NCBI GenBank assembly: GCA_965222935.1
Contig: CBDCVA010000002.1
Location: forward strand, 2,046,001-2,110,000
Reading direction: 5' to 3'
Length of the DNA stretch: 64,000 nt
Source: CBDCVA01 sp965222935 [NCBI: Candidatus Latescibacterota bacterium]
Lineage (GTDB): Bacteria; Latescibacterota; CBDCVA01
Shown: in pieces, positions 1-8,789 of the stretch
Numbering within the stretch: position 1 is the first letter of the stretch
How the letters are laid out: each line of letters starts with the position of its first letter
The notes under the pieces: model-generated
Database searches by the model: none
What the model saw: the letters and a program-made list of their open reading frames with translations, nothing else
Told to the model about the DNA's origin: nothing
Position numbers and translations under genes: made by a program

Positions 1-42
1 GTCGACAAAGCCCCGGTGCACTGGGAGTTCGTGCGCCTTTGA
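1..42 (+). CDS. C-terminal tail of an unidentified protein (partial)
   Basis: The first 13 codons of the window read in frame to a TGA at 40-42, with a protein end of ...APVHWEFVRL. A 125-nt gap to dapA follows. Only the tail is visible, so the product cannot be named. The call rests on the open frame and on the same strand as the next genes. Confidence 0.4.
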   Translation, partial: VDKAPVHWEFVRL

Positions 43-167
43 GTTCAGGCGGGCCTCGACGCGACCGGGGGGGGTGCGCATCCCGCCTGCGGATGCGCGT
101 TGCCGTGCCCGGAGGCTCGATGCCATACCGACGCGCGGGATGGGGAGCGCACGGGAGGTAGGTTGTC

Positions 168-1064
168 ATGTTGAACCTTCGCGGATCGTTCGTGGCGCTG
201 GTCACGCCCTTTGACGGGGGGAGGGTGAGCAGGGCCAAGCTGCGTGATCTGGTGGAGTTCCACATCGAGCACGGCACCGACGGCATCGTGCCCACCGGAA
301 CGACGGGCGAATCGGCCACGCTCTCGCACGAGGAGCACGGGGAGGTGGTCGAGGTGGTCGTCGAGGCGGTCGGCGGCAGAATCGGCGTGCTGGCGGGGAC
401 GGGCTCCAACAGCACGGCCGAGGCGATCGCACTGACCCAGCACGCCAAGAGCATCGGGGCGGATGGTGCGCTGTTGGTCACGCCGTACTACAACAAGCCG
501 ACCCAGGAGGGGCTCTACCAGCACTTCCTCCGCATCGCCGAGGCGACGGACTTCCCGTTGGTGCCGTACAACGTCCCTTCGCGCACGAGCGTCAATCTTC
601 TGCCCGAGACCGTGGGCCGGTTGGCGAAGCTGCCTCAGATCGTCGGAATCAAGGAAGCCTCGGGCGACATCTCCCAGATCACCGAGGTGGCGATGGCGGC
701 GCGAGGGCAGGGCGTCGCCATCATGTCGGGCAACGATGATCAGACGCTGCCGATTCTGGCGGTCGGCGGCGCGGGCGTGATCAGCGTGACCGCGAACATA
801 GCGCCCGGGCCATGCGCGGAGATCGTCTCTCTCTGGGAGGCGGGCAAGCGTGCTGAGGCGCTGGCGGCGCATCTGGCGCTGTATCGACTGCACAAGGCGA
901 TGTTCGTGGAGACGAACCCCGGGCCCGTCAAGGCCGCCTGCAACCTCCTGGGCCTCGGGGTGGGCGAGCCCCGGTTGCCCCTGGTGGCGCCTTCGCCCCA
1001 GAACATGACGAAGGTCCGCGATGCGATGCAGGCCTCGGGGCTCGAACTGAAGCTGGCGGCATAA
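168..1064 (+). CDS. dapA: 4-hydroxy-tetrahydrodipicolinate synthase (DapA)
   Basis: Condenses pyruvate with aspartate semialdehyde, the first committed step of lysine and meso-diaminopimelate synthesis in the cytoplasm. The 298-residue length is normal for this class I aldolase barrel. The pyruvate-binding segment TGTTGES lies at residues 43-49, the proton-relay Tyr is Tyr134 in VPYNVPSR, and the Schiff-base lysine is Lys162 in GIKEASGD. The ATG is preceded by GGGAGG nine bases upstream, which fixes the start. dapB follows six bases after the stop, so the pair is co-transcribed. Pyruvate-dependent relatives such as N-acetylneuraminate lyase share the fold, but the dapB partner makes DapA the strong choice. 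Confidence 0.95.
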   Translation: MLNLRGSFVALVTPFDGGRVSRAKLRDLVEFHIEHGTDGIVPTGTTGESATLSHEEHGEVVEVVVEAVGGRIGVLAGTGSNSTAEAIALTQHAKSIGADGALLVTPYYNKPTQEGLYQHFLRIAEATDFPLVPYNVPSRTSVNLLPETVGRLAKLPQIVGIKEASGDISQITEVAMAARGQGVAIMSGNDDQTLPILAVGGAGVISVTANIAPGPCAEIVSLWEAGKRAEALAAHLALYRLHKAMFVETNPGPVKAACNLLGLGVGEPRLPLVAPSPQNMTKVRDAMQASGLELKLAA

Positions 1065-1070
1065 GGGCAC

Positions 1071-1886
1071 ATGCTCGACTGCATCGTCGTGGGCGCCACG
1101 GGCCGGATGGGCGGGCGCCTGTGCGCCATGATCGGTGAAGCGGACGACATGCGCCTGGTCGGCGCCGTATCAAGACCGGCCCACGCCGCCATAGGGGCCG
1201 ATATCGGTGAGGTCATCGGCATCGGCCGCCTCGGGGTTCCTCTCTCGGCGGACCTGGGCGCCATCATCCGCCAGGCGGGCGTCGTCATCGAGTTTGTAGC
1301 GAAGCCGACCCTAGAACACGTGAGCGTCACGGCCGAGGCGCGCATCCCGATGGTCATCGGCTCGACGGGCCATTCGCCCGAGCAGGTCGCGGAGATCCTG
1401 GAGTTGGCGCAGAGCTTCCCTTGCGTCCTGGCGCCGAACATGTCCGTGGGGGTCAACCTCCTGTTCAAGCTGGCCGGTGAAGTGGCGAGTGTGCTGGACG
1501 ATGGGTTCGATGTCGAGATCGTCGAGGCTCACCACAGGGGCAAGAAGGACGCGCCCAGCGGCACGGCTCTCAGGTTGGCCGAGGCGGTCGTGGACGCTCG
1601 GGGCCAGGCGCTCAGCGCTGTCCTGCGGCATGGAAGAGAGGGGCTCGTGAGTGAGCGACCCATCGGCGAGATTGGCATTCACGCGATCCGAGGCGGCGAT
1701 CTAGCGGGCGATCACGTCGTGAGCTTCATGGGTCCTGGCGAGGTGGTGGAACTGCGCAACCGCTGTACCTCGCGCGACACATTCGTCGAGGGTGCACTCC
1801 GGGCGGCGCGTTACGCCGTGAATGCACCGCCGGGCCTCTATGACATGCAGGATGTCCTCGGGCTACGGCGGGAACCCGGCGGATGA
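1071..1886 (+). CDS. dapB: 4-hydroxy-tetrahydrodipicolinate reductase (DapB)
   Basis: NAD(P)H-dependent reductase acting directly after DapA in lysine and cell-wall diaminopimelate synthesis. The N-terminal Rossmann motif GATGRMGG is at residues 8-15. The catalytic signature EAHHRGKKDAPSGTA, with the histidine pair and the substrate-binding lysine, lies in the C-terminal half. The 271-residue length is typical. The start is six bases after the dapA stop. The gene converges with the amidase gene, and only about 23 bases separate the two stops, leaving little room for an independent terminator. Confidence 0.95.
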   Translation: MLDCIVVGATGRMGGRLCAMIGEADDMRLVGAVSRPAHAAIGADIGEVIGIGRLGVPLSADLGAIIRQAGVVIEFVAKPTLEHVSVTAEARIPMVIGSTGHSPEQVAEILELAQSFPCVLAPNMSVGVNLLFKLAGEVASVLDDGFDVEIVEAHHRGKKDAPSGTALRLAEAVVDARGQALSAVLRHGREGLVSERPIGEIGIHAIRGGDLAGDHVVSFMGPGEVVELRNRCTSRDTFVEGALRAARYAVNAPPGLYDMQDVLGLRREPGG

Positions 1887-1909
1887 ACCTTCCTGCGTTG
1901 CGCGGGAGG

Positions 1910-4336
1910 CTATCGGGGCGGTTCTAACGCGCCGGGTTCCTCAGGGCGCACCCTCCGCACCGCCGTCTGGCCCAGCACTAGATCGCGCGTCACCGTCTTC
2001 CCTTCGCCCACCCCAACGCTCACGACGCTTCGTTCGCCCCTGTAGCCCGTGAGGGCCAGCGCGTGCTCGCCCGGTCTGATGTACCGGAGAGAGTAGCGCC
2101 CTTCTTCATCCGTCTGCACGCTCAGGTAGCCATCGAGGGTCACGAGCGCGCCTGCGGCAGGCCGGCCTCTCTCGTCGCGCACCCGTCCCCGGATGGCGCC
2201 CGAGCCATCGCCTTCGAAGTGACGCAGGAAGGCGCAGTACAAGGCGTAGGCGATCTTCCGCCGACGCGCGGATGAGAGCAGCGCCGTCTCCTCGGCTGGG
2301 TGCGTGATCATGACGGGTCGGACGAGCACAGCCGGGCAGGGCGTCTGCTGGAGGACGAAGCGGGCGTCCTCGACGAGGCCCAGGTTCTTCAGACCCAGTT
2401 CGTCCAGAAGTTCCTCCTGCACCAGGCGCGCCAGGGGCTCGCCGATGATGCTCCCAGGGTAGTGCGCGCTCCGCGTGCCGTTGTGCCCGGGGCGGTCGGC
2501 GTCGGCCCCGAGCTCGATCTGCAGGAAGCGCTCGGCTTCTGCGGCAGCGGTGCGCCGGACGCGCGCCAGGGGTGTGGCGTCCTCGTCGTGGGCGCGGGTC
2601 AGGGTCACGATGGCTCCTGCAGCCCGCAGGTAGCCGGCTAGATGCTCGGCGATGCGCAGTGTCACGTCCGCCGCGCGCAGGCCCAATCGCCCGACGGGCC
2701 CAGCGTCCTTGCCGCCGTAGGCGGGGTCGAGTACCAGGCGGCGACCCCTCAGCGCTCCTTGTGCCACGGGATGGAGGGCGACGTCGAGATGCGTCCCTGT
2801 CGAGCCGGGGATGGTGACCTCATCGTTGTGGGGCACATAACCGGGCCGCGCAATCCGTAGCGCCTCACGGACCGAGTCTTCGCCGCCGGACAGAAGCGCG
2901 TAGCCGGCGGCGTCCGTGTGGACTGGTGCTGCGTCGCCCCACAGGACCATCGCATCCGCGACCGGACGACCAGTGAACCCATCGGTAACGAGCAGCGAGA
3001 GCCGGCCGTGACCGACCGAACTGATCGGCGTCCGGGAGCTGTTCGTCGCCGCGCCTGCAAGGGCGATGACCTTGAGGGCCTCCGCGCCGGATCGGGGCCG
3101 GACGATAGCATGGGCCGCGCCGCCGAGCGTCAGCCGCTCCACCTTCGTGCTGTCGGCACCGGTGATGAGGAAGATGACCGAGGTCGAGTCCGCGACGGAG
3201 CGCCCTAGCGCATCTTTGACGGTCGCCGTGATTCGCGCCAGGAGTTGCCCCCCGGCGGGGATGGGCGAGGGTTCGACCATAATGGCGACATGAGCGGGCG
3301 GCAGGGCGACCGTGAAGGTGCGGATCAGCCCGCGCGCAGCATTGCCGCCGAGGTTGCGGGCGCGGACCTCGGCGCGGTGGGGACCGTTGGCAAGCGGCTC
3401 CGCCGGCCGCCAGAGCACCTTGTGGGTCGCGGGGTCGTGTACTGCTTCAACGCGCCGACCGTCCACGAAGAGCGACACCGCCTGGGGGTCGATGGCTGCC
3501 TGACGGTCGGGCAGCACGCGAGCGCTCACGGTGGGACGGGCATCGGCAACGCGCGTGCCGGCGGGCTGGAAATTCTCGATGCGCGGGACGCCCCGGGCGA
3601 AGTAGTCCAGGATACCCAGAAAGTACGCCTCCGCCTCGAGGCGATGCTTGGCTGGCTCACGAAGGCGTTTCTCCATGCGGGGATTGGAGATGTGGCTGGG
3701 TTCGCCCAAGAGTGCGGGGACGGTCGTGTTGCGCAGGATGTAGTAGTTACCCGGGAGCAGTGCGTTCGGCGCGATGGATAGGTTCTCGACGAGATGGCGG
3801 TGGACGAGGCGTGCGACGTCCAGCGATGGGCCGCCGTCGCCGAGCCTGTAGAAGGTGTAGGTGGCGTTCTCGCCGCGATCGCCTCCGGCGTCGGCGTTGT
3901 GATGCAGCGAGATGAAAAGATCGGCCCTCAGACTCTCGGCCAGGGCGACGCGCGCGGCCAGGTCGGCCACCAGCGAGGGCTTCGTTCCGGTCTCGGGAGC
4001 CAAATCGCGATCCTCGGTTCGGGTCAGGTGGACGCGAGCGCCCGCGCTCCCCAGAAGTGACGCAAGTTCTCTCGCGACGGCGAGATTGATGGTCTTCTCG
4101 GCCGTGCCCCGTTTACCGACAGCGCCATCGAAGCGGCCCCCGTGGCCGGGATCAAGCACGATGACGCGGCCGCGCAGAGGGTGGGTGTCGAGGCCCTCGA
4201 TAGGCTCGCGCAGCTCCCGGTACCAGTCTCGCCCGGCGCAGCCCGACGCAAGGATGAAGGCGGCCGGGACGAGCCACGGCATGACGCGAAGAACGCCCCT
4301 GCGGGGCCTCCATGCGCACGATCTCTTGTGTCCCAT
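1910..4336 (-). CDS. Lipoprotein N-acetylmuramoyl-L-alanine amidase with a second, degenerate amidase domain
   Basis: An 808-residue cell-envelope protein. A hydrophobic signal ends in the lipobox LASGC (Cys33). Amidase_3 domain 1 (about 55-245) is intact: DPGHGG with zinc His65, Glu80, SLHHNAD with His145, and Glu212. A linker of beta-rich domains follows (about 260-525), including a carboxypeptidase-regulatory-like segment at 445-520. A second amidase-like domain (about 530-705) has DPAYGG (Tyr540 where zinc His belongs), no Glu80 equivalent, QIELGAD instead of SIHANA, and Arg673 at the catalytic Glu position, so it is probably non-catalytic. Residues about 712-795 form another carboxypeptidase-regulatory-like domain. 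Domain 1 should cleave the stem peptide from MurNAc. The dead copy may bind glycan or regulate, which is inference. A start at residue 19 (Met) would also keep the signal peptide. Confidence 0.88.
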   Translation of the reverse strand: MGHKRSCAWRPRRGVLRVMPWLVPAAFILASGCAGRDWYRELREPIEGLDTHPLRGRVIVLDPGHGGRFDGAVGKRGTAEKTINLAVARELASLLGSAGARVHLTRTEDRDLAPETGTKPSLVADLAARVALAESLRADLFISLHHNADAGGDRGENATYTFYRLGDGGPSLDVARLVHRHLVENLSIAPNALLPGNYYILRNTTVPALLGEPSHISNPRMEKRLREPAKHRLEAEAYFLGILDYFARGVPRIENFQPAGTRVADARPTVSARVLPDRQAAIDPQAVSLFVDGRRVEAVHDPATHKVLWRPAEPLANGPHRAEVRARNLGGNAARGLIRTFTVALPPAHVAIMVEPSPIPAGGQLLARITATVKDALGRSVADSTSVIFLITGADSTKVERLTLGGAAHAIVRPRSGAEALKVIALAGAATNSSRTPISSVGHGRLSLLVTDGFTGRPVADAMVLWGDAAPVHTDAAGYALLSGGEDSVREALRIARPGYVPHNDEVTIPGSTGTHLDVALHPVAQGALRGRRLVLDPAYGGKDAGPVGRLGLRAADVTLRIAEHLAGYLRAAGAIVTLTRAHDEDATPLARVRRTAAAEAERFLQIELGADADRPGHNGTRSAHYPGSIIGEPLARLVQEELLDELGLKNLGLVEDARFVLQQTPCPAVLVRPVMITHPAEETALLSSARRRKIAYALYCAFLRHFEGDGSGAIRGRVRDERGRPAAGALVTLDGYLSVQTDEEGRYSLRYIRPGEHALALTGYRGERSVVSVGVGEGKTVTRDLVLGQTAVRRVRPEEPGALEPPR

Positions 4337-4541
4337 AGGCGGTGTGGATATCCTTTTCAGCGTCCGGGCGCGTGGCGGTCATGCCGCCAGCCGTGATCGA
4401 GCGCAAGTCAAGCGGCGGGCCGCGCATCCGCCACCAAGTATAGCGTCCGGCCTTCAAGGGTGCAACGCAGGGCCGCTATCTTGGGCACTTTGGAGGACGA
4501 GCGGTGCCGTTTGATGGCCAACGGCGCGGAAGGATCGGCTC

Positions 4542-5717
4542 ATGAAGCGAACGGCGGAAGCGGTGATCATCGGCGGCGGGTGTTACGGTGCGAGCATCGC
4601 TTACCACCTGGCTCGGCGAGGGATGCGCGACGTGGTCCTGTGCGAGCGGCGGTCGCTCGCCTCGGGGCCGACCGGCAAGTCCTCCGCGATCTTACGGCTG
4701 CACTACCCCCAGCGCGTCTTCGTGCGCTCGGCGCTGGGGGGCCTTCGGATCTTCGAGCGGTTCGATGAGGCGGTGGGCGGTGATGCGGGGTTCGTGCGTT
4801 CGGGCCATCTGGCGGGAGTTGGGTCTGGGGGCGAGGGGGCCTTGCGCGCTGAAGTTGTCATGGAGCGGGAAGAGGGTGTCGCGGTCGAACTCCTGACGCC
4901 TGAAGAGATGGTGCGGCTCCGGCCCGAGCTGAACGTCCGCGATCTCGTCCTGGGGGCCTACTACCCCGAGACCGGTTACGCCGATTCGCAACTGGTCACG
5001 GCCGGTTTCGCCCGTCGCGCGACCGAGTTGGGCGCTCGCATCTGCGAGGGAACGCCCGTTGCTCGGATCGTCGTGCGTGATGAGCGGGTCGCCGGCGTGG
5101 ATACGTCCGAGGGGCACATCGCGGCGCCGCGGGTCGTCGTCGCAGCGGGACCGTGGGGCACAACACTAGTGCGGTCGCACGGGATCGGGCTGCCCGTCAC
5201 TCCCGAACGCCAGGAGCTCTGCCTCGTTCGCCGTCCCGCGGCACTCGCGGACATGCCGCCGATCTACTCCGACCTCGTCACAGAGGCCTACTTCCGGCCG
5301 GATCGCGAGCGCTACATGATCATCGGCGCCGATCTGACCCCCGGGGCAGAGCCCGCCGATCCGGATCACTACGACGAGACGGCCGATCCAGGGACGGTCG
5401 CACGCTGGCTGTCCCGCTACAGGCACCGCGTGCCGGAGGCGGTCGGGAGCAGCTTCCGTGGCGGCTACGCGGCAATCTACGACGTGACGCCGGATGAGGC
5501 CCCCATCCTGGGACCCTTGCCGCCGGTCGAGGGGCTGTATGCCTGCCTGGGCTGGAGCGGCCACGGCTTCAAGCATTCGCCCGTCTTCGGCGACGCGGTG
5601 GCCGAGCTCATCGCCTCAGGCCGGACGACCGAGATGGACCTCGGGCCCTTCCGCGCCGGCCGCTTCGCCGAGGGAGCACCCATCCCCGCGCGAGACCCCG
5701 ACCTGGCCGCCGGGTGA
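4542..5717 (+). CDS. FAD-dependent oxidoreductase, DAO (glycine/sarcosine oxidase-like) family
   Basis: The 391-residue protein begins with the dinucleotide-binding motif VIIGGGCYGASIAYHLARRG (residues 8-27), and the C-terminal YACLGWSGHGFKHSP segment is typical of the DAO fold that binds FAD non-covalently or through a late cysteine. Family members oxidise the C-N bond of amino acids or N-methyl amines. It is the same superfamily as the SoxB-like gene at 51275 but distinct from it, and here it stands without SoxA, SoxD or SoxG partners. AAGGA lies seven bases before the ATG. It is transcribed divergently from the amidase gene across a 205-base gap. The substrate cannot be read from the sequence. 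Confidence 0.85.
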   Translation: MKRTAEAVIIGGGCYGASIAYHLARRGMRDVVLCERRSLASGPTGKSSAILRLHYPQRVFVRSALGGLRIFERFDEAVGGDAGFVRSGHLAGVGSGGEGALRAEVVMEREEGVAVELLTPEEMVRLRPELNVRDLVLGAYYPETGYADSQLVTAGFARRATELGARICEGTPVARIVVRDERVAGVDTSEGHIAAPRVVVAAGPWGTTLVRSHGIGLPVTPERQELCLVRRPAALADMPPIYSDLVTEAYFRPDRERYMIIGADLTPGAEPADPDHYDETADPGTVARWLSRYRHRVPEAVGSSFRGGYAAIYDVTPDEAPILGPLPPVEGLYACLGWSGHGFKHSPVFGDAVAELIASGRTTEMDLGPFRAGRFAEGAPIPARDPDLAAG

Positions 5718-5780
5718 GGTCGGTCGGGTCATCCGATCAAGGCTTGCGGCGGACCGGCCTGGCGCGCACTTTAGGGGGGC

Positions 5781-6086
5781 ATGATTGCGAACGTTCCACA
5801 CGATGGGGGCGGCGGAAGAACCGACCGCCGGGCGCGCGTTCTGATCGTCGTCGCGCGCATCGAACGCGAGCGGGCACGGGTCCTCGCGCGGGCGGCGGAC
5901 CGGGTGTGCGCCTTGATCCTCGCCAGGGACTACCCCGACACAGGTATCGAGATCGAGATCGCGAAGGTTCGCGCGCTGTGCGAAGAGCTTTACCCCGAGA
6001 AGATGGCGCTATTCGAGATGATCTACGGTGCACGCTTTCGGCGGCTGCGAGAGCAGTTCCGGAACGGGGAAACGCCGACGGTCTAG
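5781..6086 (+). CDS. Small hypothetical protein, 101 aa
   Basis: Not recognised. After a short glycine- and arginine-rich N-terminus, residues 18-101 look mainly helical and charged (ARVLARAADRVCALILARDY, then EIEIAKVRALCEELYPEK). There is no signal peptide, membrane segment or metal motif. It sits 63 bases after the FAD oxidoreductase and 18 bases before the ABC transporter gene on the same strand, so it is probably part of that operon. The codon use matches its neighbours, which supports a real gene. Confidence 0.55.
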   Translation: MIANVPHDGGGGRTDRRARVLIVVARIERERARVLARAADRVCALILARDYPDTGIEIEIAKVRALCEELYPEKMALFEMIYGARFRRLREQFRNGETPTV

Positions 6087-6104
6087 GCCGGGAGGAGGAC
6101 GGTC

Positions 6105-7868
6105 TTGCATTTTCTGCGGCGGCTGTGGGACGCGCTGGCCGGCCAGCGCCGTCTGATGGCGGCCTCGATCCTTGTGGGCCTGGCGTTCACGGGCGTGGGG
6201 CTGTTGCCGCCGCTGCTCATCCGCCGGCTCATCCGATGGGCGGCGGGCGCCGGGGGCGATGCGGAGGCGCTGTGGTCCGTTGCACTGCTTCTGGCGGGTG
6301 TCTACGTGCTGCGAGGCCTCTTGCGCTTCGGTTACGGCCTCTTCTCCCACATCTCAGCCTATCGCATGCAGCACAACCTCATCGTCCGCGTCTATACCCA
6401 TCTCCAGCGGCTGCCTCACCGGTTCTATGACAAGCAGCGGACCGGAGCGCTCATGTCCCGCTCGGTCAACGACATCGAGGCCGTCGAGGACTTCGTCGCT
6501 CATGGCATCCCCGAGACGCTTCTGGCCGTCGCCACGCCGCTGGCCATGATGGCCGTTCTATTCACCATCAACTGGAAGCTCGCAGCGGTGACGCTCCTGC
6601 CTCTGCCGCTGGTCGCCTTGCTGGTCTACCTGTTCGTCCACCATGTGCGCAACCTCTGGCACGACGTGCGAAGCCAGCTAGCGGAGGTGGTCGCGCTGGT
6701 GCAGGATTCGATCAGCGGGATTCGCGTCATCAAAGCCTTTGCGCGAGAGCGCGAACAGGCCGAGCGCGTCCGTCGGGTGAGCGCGACGTACTTCGACACG
6801 ATCATTCGCGCCAACGCACTTTCGCTGGTACCGGCCGGAGCGCTGGAGGCGCTCGGGGGGCTCGGGGTGATTCTGGTGGTCTTCTTCGGGGGCGAACTGG
6901 CTCTTGGCGGGCGACTGGACGCGGGCGATCTCTTCGTCTTCGTCGTCTACCTGATCCAGATCTACCAACCCTTCTTGCGCATCGCGGACATGCACGATGT
7001 GCTCCAGCGCGCTGTCGCCAGCATCCAGCGCGTCTGGGAACTTCTGGACAGGCAACCTCAGATCGCCGATGCGCCCGACGCCATGGCGCCCTCGGGGCTG
7101 GTGTGGGGGATCGAGTTCCGCCGCGTCACTTTCGGCTACGAGCCTGATCGGCCGGTTCTGCGCGGGGCGGAGTTCGCCGTGGGCGATGGCGAGGTTGTGG
7201 CGCTGGTGGGCCCGACGGGCGCGGGGAAGACGACGGTCGCCAACCTCGTGCCCCGCTTCTACGACGTCTGGTCGGGAGCGGTGCTCGTCGGCGGCCACGA
7301 CGTGCGTGAGCTTAAGCTGGAATCCTTGCGCCGTCATATCGCGACGGTACTTCAAGACGTCTTTCTCTTTCACGGGACGGTGCGCGAAAATATCCTGTTC
7401 GGCCGGCCCGACGCCTCCGAGGCGGATATTTTCGCCGCGGCTCGTGCAGCGAACGCCGATGAATTCATCCTGGAGCTGCCCGAGGGCTACGACACGATCA
7501 TCGGCGAGCGAGGCGTGCGGCTTTCGGGCGGGCAGAAGCAGCGGCTCTCCATCGCGCGGGCGCTTCTGGGGGATGCGCCGATCCTGGTCCTGGATGAGGC
7601 GACCAGCTCCGTGGACGTTGAGACGGAGGCGCTCATTCAGGGGGCTCTCACGCGCCTGGCGCACGGTCGCACCACGCTGGTGATCGCGCACCGGCTCTCG
7701 ACCATCCGAACGGCGGACCGGATCATCGTGCTCGACGGTGGCGAGCTAGTGGAGATGGGCTCGCACGAGGCGCTCATGGCACAGGGCGGCCAGTACGCCC
7801 GCATGTGCCGGGCGCAATCGCTCGAAAACGAATGGCAATTGCGCGGCGAGATGGCGCCTGCGCGTTGA
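6105..7868 (+). CDS. ABC exporter half-transporter (fused membrane and ATPase domains)
   Basis: A 587-residue MsbA/MdlB-type half-transporter expected to work as a dimer in the inner membrane. Residues about 1-310 carry six transmembrane helices. The nucleotide-binding domain (about 340-580) has Walker A GPTGAGKTTV near residue 368, signature LSGGQKQR near 475, Walker B ILVLDEATSS near 494, and the switch histidine in VIAHRLS. The start is TTG at 6105, after GGGAGGAGGACGG. The stop codon overlaps the likely TTG start of yqeC, implying translational coupling. The substrate is unknown; lipids, peptides or drugs are all possible for this class. Confidence 0.93.
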   Translation: MHFLRRLWDALAGQRRLMAASILVGLAFTGVGLLPPLLIRRLIRWAAGAGGDAEALWSVALLLAGVYVLRGLLRFGYGLFSHISAYRMQHNLIVRVYTHLQRLPHRFYDKQRTGALMSRSVNDIEAVEDFVAHGIPETLLAVATPLAMMAVLFTINWKLAAVTLLPLPLVALLVYLFVHHVRNLWHDVRSQLAEVVALVQDSISGIRVIKAFAREREQAERVRRVSATYFDTIIRANALSLVPAGALEALGGLGVILVVFFGGELALGGRLDAGDLFVFVVYLIQIYQPFLRIADMHDVLQRAVASIQRVWELLDRQPQIADAPDAMAPSGLVWGIEFRRVTFGYEPDRPVLRGAEFAVGDGEVVALVGPTGAGKTTVANLVPRFYDVWSGAVLVGGHDVRELKLESLRRHIATVLQDVFLFHGTVRENILFGRPDASEADIFAAARAANADEFILELPEGYDTIIGERGVRLSGGQKQRLSIARALLGDAPILVLDEATSSVDVETEALIQGALTRLAHGRTTLVIAHRLSTIRTADRIIVLDGGELVEMGSHEALMAQGGQYARMCRAQSLENEWQLRGEMAPAR

Positions 7869-8611
7869 ATCCCCGAGACCCGGCGAGCGACGTCGCTGAG
7901 GTCTTCGGCGTCGAGCGGGGCGATGTCGTCGCCGTTGCGGGTGCGGGGGGGAAGACGACGCTCTGCTTCGGGCTGGCCCATGCCCTCGTCCGGCGCGGCT
8001 GGCGCGTCCTGACCACGACTACGACGAAGATCTGGCCGGATGACGCGGCGCTGACCGAGCGCACGCTCTTGCGCCCCACGCTGCAGGAGCTGCGGGCGGC
8101 CTTCGGTGAGCACCGTCACATCACGGTCGGCTCGGGGATTCTGCCCGACGGTCGGCTTGGGGGCGTCGGCCGCAAGGGCGTGGATGCATGGGCGTGCCAT
8201 GATATCGCCGATGCCGTGATCGTCGAGGCGGACGGTGCGCGCGGCAGACCCTTCAAGGCCCCCGGGGCGGGCGAGCCCGTCCTGCCAGGCTCGACGACGC
8301 TTTTCGTCATCGCGGTTGGGCTGGACGTCCTGGGCCTTCCCCTGACGCCTGAGCACGTCCACCGCGTCGGTCTGGTCGCGACGCTCAGCGGCACCCCGCC
8401 CGGTGCTCCCGTGACCCCCCTGGCCATCGCGCGAGTGCTCCGGTACACCCTCGGCCTCGCGCCTTTCGACCTGCGCAGCGCCATCCTGCTCAACAGAGCC
8501 GATGGGGACCCCTCGCGCGAGGCGGCTGCCCGGGAGATCGCGGGACTGCTGCCCGGCGTCGCCTGCATCTTGGGCGAGGCGCGAGCGGGATGGTTCGTCT
8601 CCCTGAGTTGA
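7865..8611 (+). CDS. yqeC: YqeC-type selenium-dependent hydroxylase accessory protein
   Basis: A P-loop protein with VAGAGGKTT at about residues 23-31 of the chosen start, followed by the conserved VLTTTTTKIW and the EADGARGRPFKAP segment that mark the YqeC family. Members are linked to maturation of selenium-dependent molybdenum hydroxylases, although the reaction is not established. The TTG at 7865 overlaps the ABC transporter stop and gives 248 residues, the usual family length. An upstream in-frame ATG at 7805 would add 20 residues inside the ABC gene. No molybdenum hydroxylase, selD or mocA is visible nearby, so the partner must be elsewhere. Confidence 0.82.
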   Translation: MNPRDPASDVAEVFGVERGDVVAVAGAGGKTTLCFGLAHALVRRGWRVLTTTTTKIWPDDAALTERTLLRPTLQELRAAFGEHRHITVGSGILPDGRLGGVGRKGVDAWACHDIADAVIVEADGARGRPFKAPGAGEPVLPGSTTLFVIAVGLDVLGLPLTPEHVHRVGLVATLSGTPPGAPVTPLAIARVLRYTLGLAPFDLRSAILLNRADGDPSREAAAREIAGLLPGVACILGEARAGWFVSLS

Positions 8612-8635
8612 AGGGGCCGTCCGTCATGAGAGCTG

Positions 8636-8664
8636 TTGATGGGTTCGTGCCCTGTCGCTATCTT
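8636..8664 (+). promoter_or_regulatory. Sigma-70-type promoter for the 8790 dehydrogenase
   Basis: TTGATG at 8636-8641, a 17-base spacer, and TATCTT at 8659-8664. The same -10 hexamer occurs in the valS promoter. It lies in the 178-base gap after yqeC and would give a leader of about 120 bases. This is a motif match only. Confidence 0.42.
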
Positions 8665-8789
8665 GCCAGGGACAATCGTGCGATGGCGGGTGCATCCTTC
8701 GAGGGGCGCAGCCCCGGCTTCTCGGAGGCCAAGGGCTGTGAGGATGGCAAAAAGCCTGGGATGTTGACGGCCTCTTCCGACGCAAAGCC

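Noticed and set aside
4542-5717. Glycine oxidase ThiO of thiamine synthesis
   Set aside because: The DAO fold fits, but no thi genes are adjacent and the family is too broad, so no specific name is given.
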